A DNA stretch of 64,000 nt from Mesocentrotus franciscanus. Its lineage: Eukaryota; Echinodermata; Echinoidea; Camarodonta; Strongylocentrotidae. How positions within the stretch are numbered: position 1 is the stretch's first letter; each line of letters begins with the position of its first letter. Of this stretch, positions 24,401 to 34,874 are shown piece by piece. Made by a program: the position numbers and the translations under genes. The notes under the pieces are model-generated. The model did not search any database and was not told the DNA's origin. It saw only the letters and a program-made list of their open reading frames with translations. The stretch is from positions 29,781,694 to 29,845,693 of the forward strand of contig CP137680.1 of the NCBI GenBank assembly GCA_037976565.1, in the 5' to 3' direction.

Positions 24401-24514
24401 ACTGGCCCAAAATATTGGAATGCCCTTCCAGGCACATTAAAAGAAAAACCCTCATTAAGTGGTTTCAAAAATGCCCTCAAGCACTTTTTGTTGCAAACTA
24501 ATCAGAATAAGTAG
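21409..24514 (+). pseudogene. LINE ORF2 (APE endonuclease + reverse transcriptase), frameshifted
   Basis: The N-terminal APE-type endonuclease shows HCNIRS (about 21685), ETW (21779), a GTMYRPP motif (about 22000) and GDYNI (22100). Its terminal SDHFP motif falls after a frameshift near 22280. The RT follows: FKKGDP and NYRPISLL (about 23180-23230), DTINHE after a frameshift at about 23432, GVPQGSILGP (23595), FADDS (about 23687) and a LNLQKT motif. The post-RT domain continues past a frameshift near 24140 to a stop at 24514. Further breaks are near 22345, 22570 and 22975. Motif style fits the Jockey superfamily, CR1/L2-like. The RT core is nearly intact; the copy is inactive. Confidence 0.85.
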
Positions 24515-24790
24515 TTCCCTCTCCCTCTCTGTCTCTTTTTCTCTCTCTACCCCTTCTCTCTCTGACGGTCTTCTTTTTCTCTTTCTGCATGTTTCCCCCT
24601 TTTTCTGTTTTTTACTCTCTCATTCTTATTTTCTTCATTTATCATCATCATCTTGTCATTCTTCTAATGTTTCTGATTTGTTTTGTTCTGTTTAATTGTG
24701 TGTTTTTATTGTCTGTCATGTTTTTCTTTTCTTTCCCGTAATTTTTTTCATAATTAAGTTATAAATGTATAAAGTATAATTATTATTGTG

Positions 24791-24830
24791 CGAACCTACA
24801 TCTAACAAGCTTTGCTTTCAAGTAGGTTCG
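24791..24830 (+). repeat. 3' hairpin of the LINE
   Basis: CGAACCTAC and GTAGGTTCG pair around an AT-rich loop, in the 3' UTR before the A-rich end (25008-25017). Such 3' stem-loops can be recognised by the element's RT (family knowledge; here inference). Confidence 0.5.
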
Positions 24831-25390
24831 TTTTTTCATTTCCTGTAATTAAATCATTTTGCATTACAATGACTAAAAAAAAAACAATGTCAAAGATATT
24901 TCAATGCTCATTTCTGTTATATCATTACGTTTGTTATTGTCTGTTATTGTTTATATATATGTGAAAAGGAATGACAAAATAAATTCGCTCTGTATAGAGC
25001 TACTACTAAAAAAAAAATACCTATTGGTGGACAGTTGCCAACATCGATTATGAATTATCAGTTTACCACTGGTTCCTCTACCCTGGTCGATAATGGTCGA
25101 TAATAGGGAATATGGAATGTGGGACCATTAGACATACATAGAAAAATCTCTAATGGATCAACAAGAATATAAACACCAAAAGTGGAATTGAATTTGTTAT
25201 GATTCCAGATATTGGTGTTAATCTACACCAGTAGGAGTTGTCAAATATTAACACCAAAAGTGGAATTGAAATTATCTAATCCCAGAAAATGGTGTTAAGT
25301 AACACCAGAGGAGTTGCACGATATAGATACCGAGAAAGTGTTAAATTTAACACCCTTGGTGTTAAATTTAACACTCTGGTTTTTGCAGTG

Positions 25391-26800
25391 AAGAAATAAA
25401 TAAAGAAAGAGAAGAGGATAAATTGAAGTAGAAACAAAGAAATATATAACGAAAAAGAAAAGGATAGATTGAAGGAGAAACAAGGAAATAAATAACGAAA
25501 GAGAAAAGGATAGATTGAAGGAGAAACAAAGAAATATATAACGAAAAAGAAAAGGATAGATTAAAGGAGAAACAAAGAAATACATAACGAAAGGGAAGAG
25601 GATAGATTGAAGGAGAAACAAAGAAATACATAATGAAGGAGAAAAGGATAGTTTGAAGGAGAAACAAAGAAATACATAACGAAAGAGAAGAGGATAAATT
25701 GAAGTAGAAACAAAGAAATACATGACGAAAGAGAAGAGGATAGATTGAAGGAGAAACAAAGAAATACATAACGAAAGGGAAGAGGATAGATTGAAGGAGA
25801 AACAAAGAAATTCATAAAGAAAGAGAAAAGGATAGATTGAAGGAGAAACAAAGAAATACATAAAGAAAGAGAAGAGGATAAATTGAAGTAGAAACAAAGA
25901 AATACATGACGAAAGAGAAGAGGATAGATTGAAGGAGAAACAAAGAAATACATAAAGAAAGAGAAGAGGATAAATTGAAGTAGAAACAAGGAAATACATA
26001 AAGAAAGAGAAAAGGATAGATTGAAGGAGAAACAAAGAAATACTTAAAGAAAGAGAAGAGGATAAATTGAAGTAGAAACGAAGAGATACATGACGAAAGA
26101 GAAGAGGAAAGATTGAAGGAGAAACAAAGAAATACATAAGGAAAAAAAGAGAGTGGATTAAAGTAGAAACAAAGAAATACATAACGAAAGAGAAGAGGAT
26201 AGATTGAAGGAGAAACAAAGAAATATATAATGAAGGAGAAAAGGATAGATTGAAGGAGAAACAAAGAAATACATAACGAAAGAGAAGAGGATAGATTGAA
26301 GGAGAAACAAAGAAATACATAATGAAGGAGAAAAGGATAGATTGAAGGAGAAACAAAAGAAATACATAACGAAAGAGAAGAGGATAAATTGAAGTAGAAA
26401 CAAAAGAAATACATAACGAAAGAGAAGAGGATAAATTGAAGTAGAAACAAAGAAATACATGACGAAAGAGAAGAGGATAGATTGAAGGAAGAACAAAGAA
26501 ATACATGACGGAAGAGAAGAGGATAGATCTAAGAAAAAATAATGAAATACATAACGAAGGAGAAAAGGATAGATTGAAGGAGAAACAAAGAAACACATGA
26601 CGAAAGAGAAGCTCGGATAGATTGAAGGAGAAACAAAGAAATACATGACGAAAAAGAAGAGGATAGATTGAAGGAAGAACAAGGAAATACATAACGAAAA
26701 AGAAAAGGATAGATTGAAGTAGAAACAAAGAAATACGCGATGAAAAAGAAGAGGATAGATCTAAGAAAAAACAAGGAAATACATAAGGAAAAACAAACAC
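25391..26800 (-). repeat. 46-bp satellite array, second part
   Basis: Same monomer and orientation as 16321-18473. Unusual variant blocks recur in both halves, for example GATCTAAGAAAAAATAATG followed by GAGAAGCTCGGATAG at 16465-16570 and 26520-26620. The array degrades into purine-rich sequence by about 26800-27000. Confidence 0.95.
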
Positions 26801-28450
26801 AAAAAGATATCAGGAAAAAACAATGAAAAAACATTAAAAAGAATAAGATGAAGGAAGAAAAATCAAAGAAATACATAAGGAAATACAGAAACAAACGAGG
26901 AAAGAAAGAGAAAAGAAAGAAATACACAAGCAAGAATAGAAAGAGAAGAAAGGGATGGTAGAAGAAGAAGAGGAAAGAAGGGGGAAAGGAAATCTCATAG
27001 AGAAAGATGAAAATTAGGATATCGGCTAGAAGGTGCATGTGTTGAGATCGCTGCGCTTACTAGTTAACATGATTAGTCAGACTTTACTAGATAGATAGGT
27101 CTTACACAATGCACACACACACCAACAAGCACACCCCCACACACACACACACAAATTGAAGGAGTTACACTTCTTGAAGCTAGGATCAATGAAACATGTA
27201 TTTGCAACAAATGCATTTTTAGATTCGAAACAATCAGATGCATATCACATCAAATCAAATGCACATGTAATACCAAGTACAGGTACCATTAAACTGACCA
27301 ATTAATTATCAAAGCGTTCTTCATTCACAGACACATCCTACAGCATGTCAATTTAATGAAAGAATGTCATGAAAAAGAATTCATCATGGGTTTAACAAAC
27401 CGCATTTACTGAAAGATTCCAAGAAATTACGTACATGAAACAGAATACGTGAGAAATCAAACCTTCTTCTTTTTTTATGCTTTCCTCCAAAAGATATAGA
27501 GCAATATAATGCAAAGCTGTAAATTGTTCCCTTTTAACTGCTACCATTTTCATATAATCACTACAAATCACCTACTTCTTTTACATCTCTAATCATTAAA
27601 AAGTTTTCAGAATGAATCTAAAGGTTTATGGTTGTGTCTATCACTGATGCCTCACTTCACTAGTTTGCTTTTAAAAACCTGCTATATAGTACATGCCTAG
27701 ATCTGCAAGTTTATGTTCATGTGTAGATCAACTCAGTAGGAAAAAAGACCTGTTGTATGGACATTGATGGTGCTTTGTTGTCTTATTATTTTTTGTTTTT
27801 GTGTATTTTAAATCTTGTTGGATGTAAATCTTACTCAAAAAAATAATAGTAGTAGAAGTTGTAGTATTGGTAGTACATGTTGTAGTAGTAGTAGCAGCAG
27901 TAATAATAACAATAATAATGATTATAACAAATATCCTGGATTGACACAGCGCATAATACATCTATATTGTGCACCTTCTCCACTACCTGGGGAGCATTCC
28001 AGCCAGATGCCTTTTTACAGATGCTCACACAGTGCTGTCGAAACCCCAATGACGTTCGCGCCTTACTGGGTACTTCTTTGACACCTTGGTGGCGAGGACC
28101 AACAACTACATGATTGTAATCATGAAAATTTCAAATCAAAGAAAACTGGCGAAAGGGGTTACTTAAACTACAATTAGACTTTTAACATGATGGTTCATTT
28201 ATACACCATATCAGAGACTGTAGGGCCATGGTTCTATGGTTTTGTTTCAATGGAAACATTGTTAAACCATGCCTTAAGCCAAACCAAACCAAACCAAAAT
28301 ATGATCATGTGACCCCTACATGACCTTCAATCTCATCCTAACTCCCCATCAACGTCCATATACCCAATGTTCTTTACTAGCAAGTTTCATTAAAACTGAT
28401 GGAAACTTAGAAAAGGAGAATCAATTTTGAAACTTTTACAAGAATATCCC
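26801..28450. other. Intergenic, microsatellites only
   Basis: Purine-rich satellite decay to about 27000, a (CA)n run at 27108-27153, a TAG/AAT-type trinucleotide run at 27845-27925 and an (AAACC)n run at 28278-28297. No gene is recognised. Confidence 0.6.
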
Positions 28451-28454
28451 TTAA

Positions 28455-28982
28455 AGGTACTATGTCCCATTTGCAGGCCAAAAAATGAAAAGGTTAAATT
28501 CCAACGGCATTTGAAAGACAATACTAATTTAGAACTTCCCTAAAAAAAGGGGGCTTGAAAATGTCTTTAAGTGGGAAAATAACGACTATTAGTTGTCGAA
28601 TCGACTTAGGAGCTATAGAGCCAGTAAGTAATAGTCTGATTTTTCAGACCATTGTACCGAATGGTCGTACGTTTTATGCTGCGCAAAGATTCAATCAGTT
28701 TAATTTTGGCCATTACAAGAAGTGGGTTATTGATGTAGACAAATGCTCATGTACCCTTTACAGCTCATTTTATGTATGTTATTACCAAAGATGAAAAAGC
28801 CAGTCAGTCACTCAATAGTGTCTGACAGTGAAGTCTAGCAAGTAAACAGGTTTCCTTGCATAATTTGAATATTAGGACACTGCTAACGTTTAAATTTCAC
28901 AGATAGGACACACATGACATATTCATAATTCCTGCAAAGTTCTACAGAATTTGATGTTGGCTGCAAAAGGGACATAGTATCT
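28455..28982 (+). mobile_element. TTAA-flanked TIR element R1
   Basis: The TIR AGGTACTATGTCCCATTTGC is mirrored by GCAAAAGGGACATAGTATCT, with TTAA at 28451-28454 and 28983-28986. This is a Kolobok/piggyBac-type signature. It is almost identical to R2 (49074-49600, inverted). An internal frame of 79 codons starting at TTG 28555 is identical in R1 and R2 but broken in R3. Confidence 0.8.
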
Positions 28983-29284
28983 TTAAGACGAGAATAGTGA
29001 TTACTCAGTGTCTCCCTGATGTACATTTGGGCGAGACAAAAGAGCAATAATAAAACCCTATCTGTCACAGGAAATGTTTGAAAATCCATAAATTAAGCAG
29101 TCCACTGAGGTTTACAAAATAATTCACAATGTCATGTAAAAGATCTCCTGAGTAATTAATAGATTACGAATATGACCTTTGACTCTGTAAAACATAAAGT
29201 AATAAAGGTAAATTCATGTATATATCTGCTAGAATTACCAGAAACTTTATAGGTGCATGAAAAATTTTATTTTTTGGCACTGTG

Positions 29285-30010
29285 TGTTTTGTCCAAAGAC
29301 TGGTTTGGTTTGGTTTGGTTTTATTTTCCGTATAAAAATTCAAATACATACAAGAATACAATTTACAAATATAATACAAATCAAGAATTAAAAACGGCTG
29401 GAATGCTCTATTCAGAGCCATTATTAAAATGGCTCTGTTCTTCCTAGAGGTCCAGAAATAGATAATCAAACATAGAAATAAAACACAAAATATTACGAAA
29501 ATATTACATTACATACGCACTATCCAAAACCCCCTCCCAAACCCTCTATATTACATTATGAATACGACTGTTACCATCCCCTCCCCCTCCCCGTTTACAC
29601 CAAAAGTTTATACATCAAAATCTAGTATCCATTCATTTAGGCCATGCCGAAATAGATTGAGTGTGTTCTGTCCACGTAAGTTAATCGGTAATTCATTATA
29701 CAATTTAGATCCGCGATAAAGAATGTTCGTTTACAATAATTAGTTTTAGGTTTAGGCAGGACTAAGTTATCGACATTTCTTAGGGCATAATTGGTTTCTT
29801 TGTAAAAGAAATTATCCTGCATGTAATCTGGAGTTAAATTGTGGAAAATCTTATACAGCATTATGTACATGTGCTTTTTACGTCTGGTTTTTAGGGATTC
29901 CCATTTTAAGAGATCGTGAATCTGATATGTTGAAGTATGATTATGAGGGTTTATCTTAAGGATTATCCTACCAGCCCTATTTTGAAGTTTTTGAAGTTGG
30001 TCCAGATAGT
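29285..30010 (-). pseudogene. 5'-truncated LINE, 3' end of ORF2
   Basis: On the minus strand, 30010 to about 29608 encodes a post-RT segment (LDQLQKLQNRAGRIILK, then a LLKWESLKTRRKKHM-type block and HNLTP), typical of the C-terminus of Jockey/CR1-type ORF2. A 1-base indel near 29710 shifts the last 40 codons, which end at TAA 29610-29608. A 3' UTR with an (AAACC)n tail runs to about 29300. 5' truncation is usual for LINE insertions. Confidence 0.75.
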
Positions 30011-30050
30011 TATCTGCCAAACATGCACATGGCTTAGGCAAGGTTCTGAT
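30011..30050. repeat. 40-bp direct repeat, copy 1
   Basis: TATCTGCCAAACATGCACAT and the next 20 bases are repeated exactly at 30338-30377, 327 bp away. Copy 1 abuts the truncated end of the LINE. It could mark a local tandem duplication cut by the LINE or an unrecognised insertion. Confidence 0.9.
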
Positions 30051-30284
30051 AGACTGAGACATCATCACTGCATGAGTTAGAGAATGTGGTGCAGCTTTCC
30101 GAACTCTTTTGGGTAGTCTTGAACTAGATGCTCTTGAATCTCTTGAGTAGCCATGCTCTGTTACTACCGATTGCTTTGTAGGCCTACCACTTCCTAGTCT
30201 CCTCCTGCCGCCAAGTTTCAGCTTTCTCCTGGCTACAGCTGTTGGTTGGACACCAATGCTTGGTCCTGCTGTGCGGTTTGCCAT
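30011..30284 (-). CDS. Basic AT-hook-like open frame, 5' part fused to the LINE remnant
   Basis: The minus-strand frame from ATG 30284 reads a basic region with RRRLGSGRPTKQ, which resembles an AT-hook (RGRP core). It runs on through Ser/Arg-rich sequence into the LINE fragment at about 30010. The fusion looks accidental: the LINE joins within a 40-bp sequence that is also present upstream. Possibly an exon of a relic gene or transposon. No full domain is recognised. Confidence 0.25.
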
Positions 30285-30337
30285 AATTCGGGCCTTGTAA
30301 TTTCTGCAGTTTGCGTTTAGCCAGATTTATGCCGCAG

Positions 30338-30377
30338 TATCTGCCAAACATGCACATGGCTTAGGCAAGGTTCTGAT
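30338..30377. repeat. 40-bp direct repeat, copy 2
   Basis: Exact copy of 30011-30050. Confidence 0.9.
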
Positions 30378-30388
30378 CTGTTTTCAGC

Positions 30389-30519
30389 CTAGCATATATA
30401 TGCACGGATCATCGCCTTGGCTGGTTCTGCAAAGGCGAGGGGTTCGCTGCGGACTCTGTGTTTGATGTCATCAAGAAGGGAGTCTAGCTCTTCAAAGTAT
30501 TCTGTACTGTGTCGTGGGG
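30389..30519 (-). CDS. Possible terminal exon, unknown
   Basis: On the minus strand a polypyrimidine/CAG acceptor precedes a 42-codon acidic/basic frame (EYFEELDSLLDDIKHRVRS...) ending at TAG 30391-30389. It has helix-like composition. No partner exon or family is recognised. Confidence 0.2.
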
Positions 30520-31390
30520 CTGAAAAATAAAAGATTACATAACATAAGAATGATACCATTATTAAAAACCTGTGTATTATCTTTAATCACAGAAAAAATT
30601 GTTAACCTTCATCCGTTTTTCTCAGATATAAAACAATACAATTTTGGAAAGTTTGGCTCCTTGGAATGAGAGAAGTGTATGAAATGGCTTTCCATTCAAA
30701 ATAAATGATTAGGCCAAAGGTGAGTCCCCCCGGCTGCGCGTTTTTCTTTCTTCTTTTTCCGCAAAATTTATACGTTCGCGCGGGGTAGGCCTAGCCCTAG
30801 CCTACACATCTAGACAGTCTTCATAATAGTGTGGTCAGGCGTGGATCCAGGGAGGGGGCCTTCGCCCCCTCGCCAAAAAAAAAGAGAGAGAGAGAAGGAA
30901 ACGAAGGGAAAGGGAAAGAGGAAAGAAAGGGAAAGAAAGAAGAGGAAGCAGAAAAGAAAAGGGGAAAGAAGGAGATGCATGGGGGCCGCGAACGGGCCTT
31001 GCGGCCTCCCTGGCATTGCGGCCCCCAGCAAAAAAAATAAGAGAGAAGGAAGGAAAGGGAAAGAAAAAAGGAAAAGAGGAGATAAAGGGAAGGAAATAAA
31101 GAGGAAGGGGAAAAGAAAAGAAGGTGGATATATCACCCACCAGGAAGATCAACGTCGATCGGGGGAGCCGGGGCAAACTGAAGGCCCTTGCCCCTCCCCC
31201 GGCCAAAAAAAGGGGGAAGAGAAGGAGAGCTAAAAGGGAAAAAAAATTGAAGAAGAAAAGAAAAGGATGAAACGAAGGGGAGACTGATCAGTTGCGAAAT
31301 TCGGCCAACAACGTCCGGATCGGGGGGACCTCGCCCCAGCAAACTTAAAAGAGAGAGAATAAAGGGAAGGGAAAGGGGAGCCCACGCCAA

Positions 31391-32090
31391 TTAGTGACCT
31401 GCCAGTGTCACAAATAATTGGTATCAAAATAAGCTCATCTGACCGTAATTAAATGCCTAAAACCCCTGGGCTTAATTCCGGGGGAGTCTGCCCCGTGGAC
31501 CCCACCTAGGGCCCTTAGGCGGGCCCCTGGATGCTCATATGACCGTAATGTAATGCCTAAAACCCCTGAGCTTCCGGGGGCTCCGCCCCCTAGACCCCAC
31601 GCCAATTAGTGACCTGCCCATGTCACAAATAAGGTATCGAAATAAGCTCATCTGACCGTAATTAAATGCCTAAAACCCCTGAGCTTCCGTGGGCTCTGCC
31701 CCTTGGACCCCAAGCCAATTAGTGACCTGCCAGTGTCACAAATAAGGTATCAAAATATGCTCATCTGACCGTACTTAAATGCCTAAAATCCCTGAGCTTC
31801 CGGGGGCTCTGCCCCTTGGACCCCACGCCAATTAGTGACCTGCCAGTGTCACAAATATTATCAAAATATGCTTATCTGACCGTAATCAAATGCCTAAAAC
31901 CCCTGAGCTTCCGGGGGCTCTGCCCCCTGGACCCCACCTAGGGCCCTAAGGCGGGCCCCTGGATGCTCATCCGATGGTAATTTAATGCCTAAAACTCCTG
32001 AGCTTCTGGGGGCTCCACCCCCTGGACCCCACGCCAATTAGTGTCCTGCCAGTGTCACAAATAAGGTATAAAAATTTGCTCATCTGACTG
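31391..32090 (+). repeat. Tandem module array in J
   Basis: At least five units of about 110-130 bp: ATTAGTGACCTGCCAGTGTC, AC, AAATAAGGTATCAAAATATG, CTCATCTGACCGTAATTAAA, TGCCTAAAACCCCTGAGCTT, CCGGGGGCTCTGCCCCC, TGGACCCCACGCCA. Some units have an extra GGGCCCTAAGGCGGGCCCC insert. Confidence 0.9.
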
Positions 32091-32120
32091 TACCATATAT
32101 GGTAACTTTGCCATCAACTA

Positions 32121-32300
32121 GGCGTTGTGGCGTGCGCCTGTAATCCAGCTAACAGTGGAAGTTACAAACTGATTCAGCCGAGGACGCAGGTTCGAAACTG
32201 AGTCACGTCTTTCGGATGGTGACGTTAAAGGTCGGTCCCCAGACGTAAATAATCATATCTGATTGATACACGTCTGTAAAAACCCAATACACACACGTAA
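32121..32300 (+). mobile_element. SINE-like insert
   Basis: It begins GGCGTTGTGGCGTGCGCCTG and continues TAATCCAGCTA, resembling the 5' domain of 7SL/Alu-type RNA. It then has a B-box-like GGTTCGAAACT about 70 bases on and a tail TCTTTCGGATGGTGACGTTA, a motif common in metazoan SINE tails. Pol III origin is therefore plausible; family unassigned. It ends in A-containing CACACACG, where the module resumes. Confidence 0.5.
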
Positions 32301-32632
32301 TTAAATGCCCATAAGCCCTGAGCTTTAGGGGCTCCGCCCCTTAACCCCGCCGGGGCTTTAACCCTAGACCCCCACGCCAATTTACGCTACGCTCTACCTG
32401 ATCGTAGATACTTCAGCCTCCCTCCCAACCACTTTGAAAAAACGTTCAGCAGGGCCTCCATATAAGAGTTGTGGTGATGCGGATTTTTGTCTGCCCCCCC
32501 CCCCCAACGAATTTGCTCATTACGCCACTGTCTGCTTTAGTGGTCACCATTATGTACCAATATTTGGCTCGCACAATTTCAAATTTGGGCCCCCCCCCCT
32601 AAGAAAATCCTGGATCCGCGCCTGAGTGTGAT

Positions 32633-32817
32633 ATATAGTGCTTTGTTTAATTAAGGGTCTCCAAATCCAATGGACCAATGTACATCACTTATTATCATCA
32701 TCATAATTAATTTCATTATTATAATCATTATTGTTGTTGTTGTTGCTATTATCATTACTGTACGCGTGCCGCCTGCCTATATATATCTCTTATTAATTTA
32801 ATCTTTCATCAGAGCGC
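32633..32817. other. Spacer with simple ATT/TTG repeats
   Basis: ATTATCATCATC, TTATTGTTGTTGTTG and related low-complexity words; nothing else is seen. Confidence 0.6.
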
Positions 32818-32819
32818 TA

Positions 32820-34837
32820 CCCAGGTTAGGACCAGTTAAAATCAACTGGTAGGCCTACTGGTACCAGTTGATTCCAGTTGAGTGAACTGGTTTCAATATG
32901 GATATTGGTATAGTGGAATCAATTGGAATCAACTGGATTCCAGTTGAGAACTTCAACTGCATGTGGTACCATTTGATACCAGTTGATTCCAGTTGGAAAC
33001 CAGTAGATGATTGCCAGTTGAAAACAATTAAGTAGATGATTACCAGTTGTTACCAGTTGAAACCATAGGTGATTACAAGTTATGTTGCCAGTTGGAAAGT
33101 GGAAACCATTTGATTTACCAGTTGAAACCAGTGAAATACCAGTTGAAACCAGTAATCAATTACTGATAGTCAATAATCAGTATTGGCGTCTGGCCACCAA
33201 CTAGACCATACTATCTATAGACTCTTGCAATTATACCCCATCTCAAAGATCATTTGAGGTGGATTACAGGATTTGAGGAGTATTAAAGATTGCACGATGT
33301 TTGGAGCTCGAAAATATATATATACAAAATTATACCAGTTGTTTCCTGGTTAGTATAATTACATATATCAATACATCTATTTTTACGTCTTAAATTAGAT
33401 GTAAAAAATGATCAGACATATAGGCCTATAATACATTTGTCAATGATTGACTAAGAAAATATAAATCACAAACTTGATGTGCATTGTCACATTTGCTCCA
33501 CAGATCATGATAATTATATTTTCTGTGAAAACAGGCAAATTAATCATGAATATGCATAAGATACATTGAACTGGTTTTTCAACTGGTATTCTACTGGTAT
33601 CAACTGGTAATCATCTACTGGTTTTCAACTGGTAAATCAACTGGCAATTATCTACTGGTTTTCAACTGGTAAATCAACTGGTAATCATCTATTGATTTTA
33701 AACTGGTAACAACCGGTAGTCATCTATTGGTTTCAACTGGTAACAACTGGTAATCATCTACTTGTTTTCAACTGGTAACAACTGGTAATCATCTACTGGT
33801 TTTCAACTGGTAAATCAACTGGTAATTATTACTGGTTTTCAAATCAACTGGTAATCATCTATTGGTTTTCAACTGATAACAACTGATAATCATCTATTGG
33901 TTTTCAACTAGTAACAACTGGTAATTATGCATCTACTGGTTTTCAACTGGTAAATCAACTGGTAATCATCTACGCGGGTTTTCAACTGGTAAATCAACTG
34001 CTAATCATCTATTGGTTTTCAACTGGTAACAACCGGTAGTCATCTATTGGTTTCAACTGGTAACAACTGTGGTAATCATCTTCTTGTTTTCAACAGGTAA
34101 CAACTGATAATCATCTACTTGTTTCAACTGGTAAATCAACTGGTAATCATCTACTAGTTTCCAACTGCAATCAAATGGTATCGAATGGTCCAGTTAGGCC
34201 ACCGTGCTGCAACTGGAATGAACTAGTAGATTTACCAGTAAGGCCCATCGGCTATATAACTGGTATCAACTGGCCTGATATACCAGGGCCCCGTTGCACA
34301 AAACTTACCATTGATGGTAACTTTGCCATCAATGGTAACTACCATGGAAACCTTGATTTTGATTGGCTGTTGTGCCCTGTTACCATGGTAGTTACCATTG
34401 ATGGCAAAGTTACCATGTATGGTAAGTTTTATGCAACGGGGCCCAGTATGGTTAATGGCTTTCAAATGGAATCATCTGGTAAACTACACCCATTGGGTTT
34501 CAACTGCATGGTCTCAAATGGTCCAGTAAGGCCTATTGTTTTTAACTGATATTAACTGGTGTAACAATTAATACCACTATGGTACTTTCAACTGGAATCG
34601 ACTGGCCTGGTTTGTTTTCAGCATGCGCCAGTAGAGTCAATGGGTTTCAACTGGGATATACTGTGCATGTGAAGTTTACCAGTTGTGTCAACTGGTTTCA
34701 ACTGGTACCAGTTGAATCCAGTTGAAACCAAAACTGGCACATATTCCAGTTTCTTCAAATGGATTCAACTGGTACCAGTTTTTTCCAATTGATACCAGTT
34801 GAAAACCCAACTGGTTTCAACCTTTTTTTGACCTGGG
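32820..34837. mobile_element. Element M built from ACCAGTTG/CAACTGGT words, TA TSD
   Basis: It starts CCCAGGTTAGG and ends GACCTGGG, with TA on each side (32818-32819, 34838-34839). Left part (to about 33180) is dense in CCAGTTGAAACCAGT; the right part (33560-34830) is dense in the inverse ACTGGTTTTCAACTGGTAAT, in units of about 30-60 bases. A unique AT-rich centre (33180-33560) separates them. It is non-coding, and MITE V is inserted in its right part. Confidence 0.7.
34284..34445. mobile_element. Small palindromic MITE V inside M
   Basis: CAGGGCCCCGTTGCACAAAA at the left pairs with TTTTATGCAACGGGGCCCAG at the right. The inner stem has ACCATTGATGGTAACTTTGC repeated in both orientations. TA flanks are possible. 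Confidence 0.75.

Positions 34838-34839
<2 letters not shown>

Positions 34840-34869
<30 letters not shown>
34840..34869. repeat. Poly-T run
   Basis: About 28 consecutive T, directly after the right end of element M. It may be an old retroposon tail on the minus strand. Confidence 0.9.

Positions 34870-34874
<5 letters not shown>

Larger units (their letters stand above)
18474..25390 (+). mobile_element. CACTG-ended DNA transposon H, inserted in the satellite
   Basis: The ends CACTGCAAAAACCAG and CTGGTTTTTGCAGTG are inverted. Removing the segment with one copy of AA joins ...GAGAAACAAA to GAAATAAAT..., restoring a satellite monomer; this is a 2-bp TSD. CACTG termini and a 2-3 bp TSD fit the CACTA/EnSpm (CMC) group. 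Subterminal GGTGTTAA/TTAACACC words are frequent at 18500-18625 and 25195-25380. Most of the interior is a LINE (about 19050-25017), so H itself is non-autonomous, about 1 kb. Confidence 0.75.
30836..32624 (+). mobile_element. hAT-like element J filled with the module array
   Basis: The ends CAGGCGTGGATCCAGG and CCTGGATCCGCGCCTG are inverted. The TSD is AGTGTGGT (30828-30835)/AGTGTGAT (32625-32632), 7 of 8. The left third is purine-rich simple sequence; the rest is a tandem module array, a SINE-like insert and a block (32380-32540) shared with the foldback centre. No transposase is present. Confidence 0.8.

Noticed and set aside
25295..27038. A 501-codon minus-strand frame and its overlapping neighbours
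   Set aside because: Same satellite as above; the frame runs out into element H and into purine-rich sequence.
30810..31430. Overlapping frames on both strands (Lys/Glu-rich and Phe/Leu/Ser-rich)
   Set aside because: Purine-rich low-complexity DNA inside element J; frames overlap on both strands and lack domains.
31391..32090. CRISPR-like spacing of identical short repeats
   Set aside because: The sequence between the short identical words is itself repeated; this is an ordinary tandem repeat inside a transposon in a eukaryotic genome.
32121..32300. A functional tRNA or 7SL gene
   Set aside because: A/B-box-like words are present but no cloverleaf with an anticodon arm could be drawn and the 7SL-like part is too short; a SINE is more likely.
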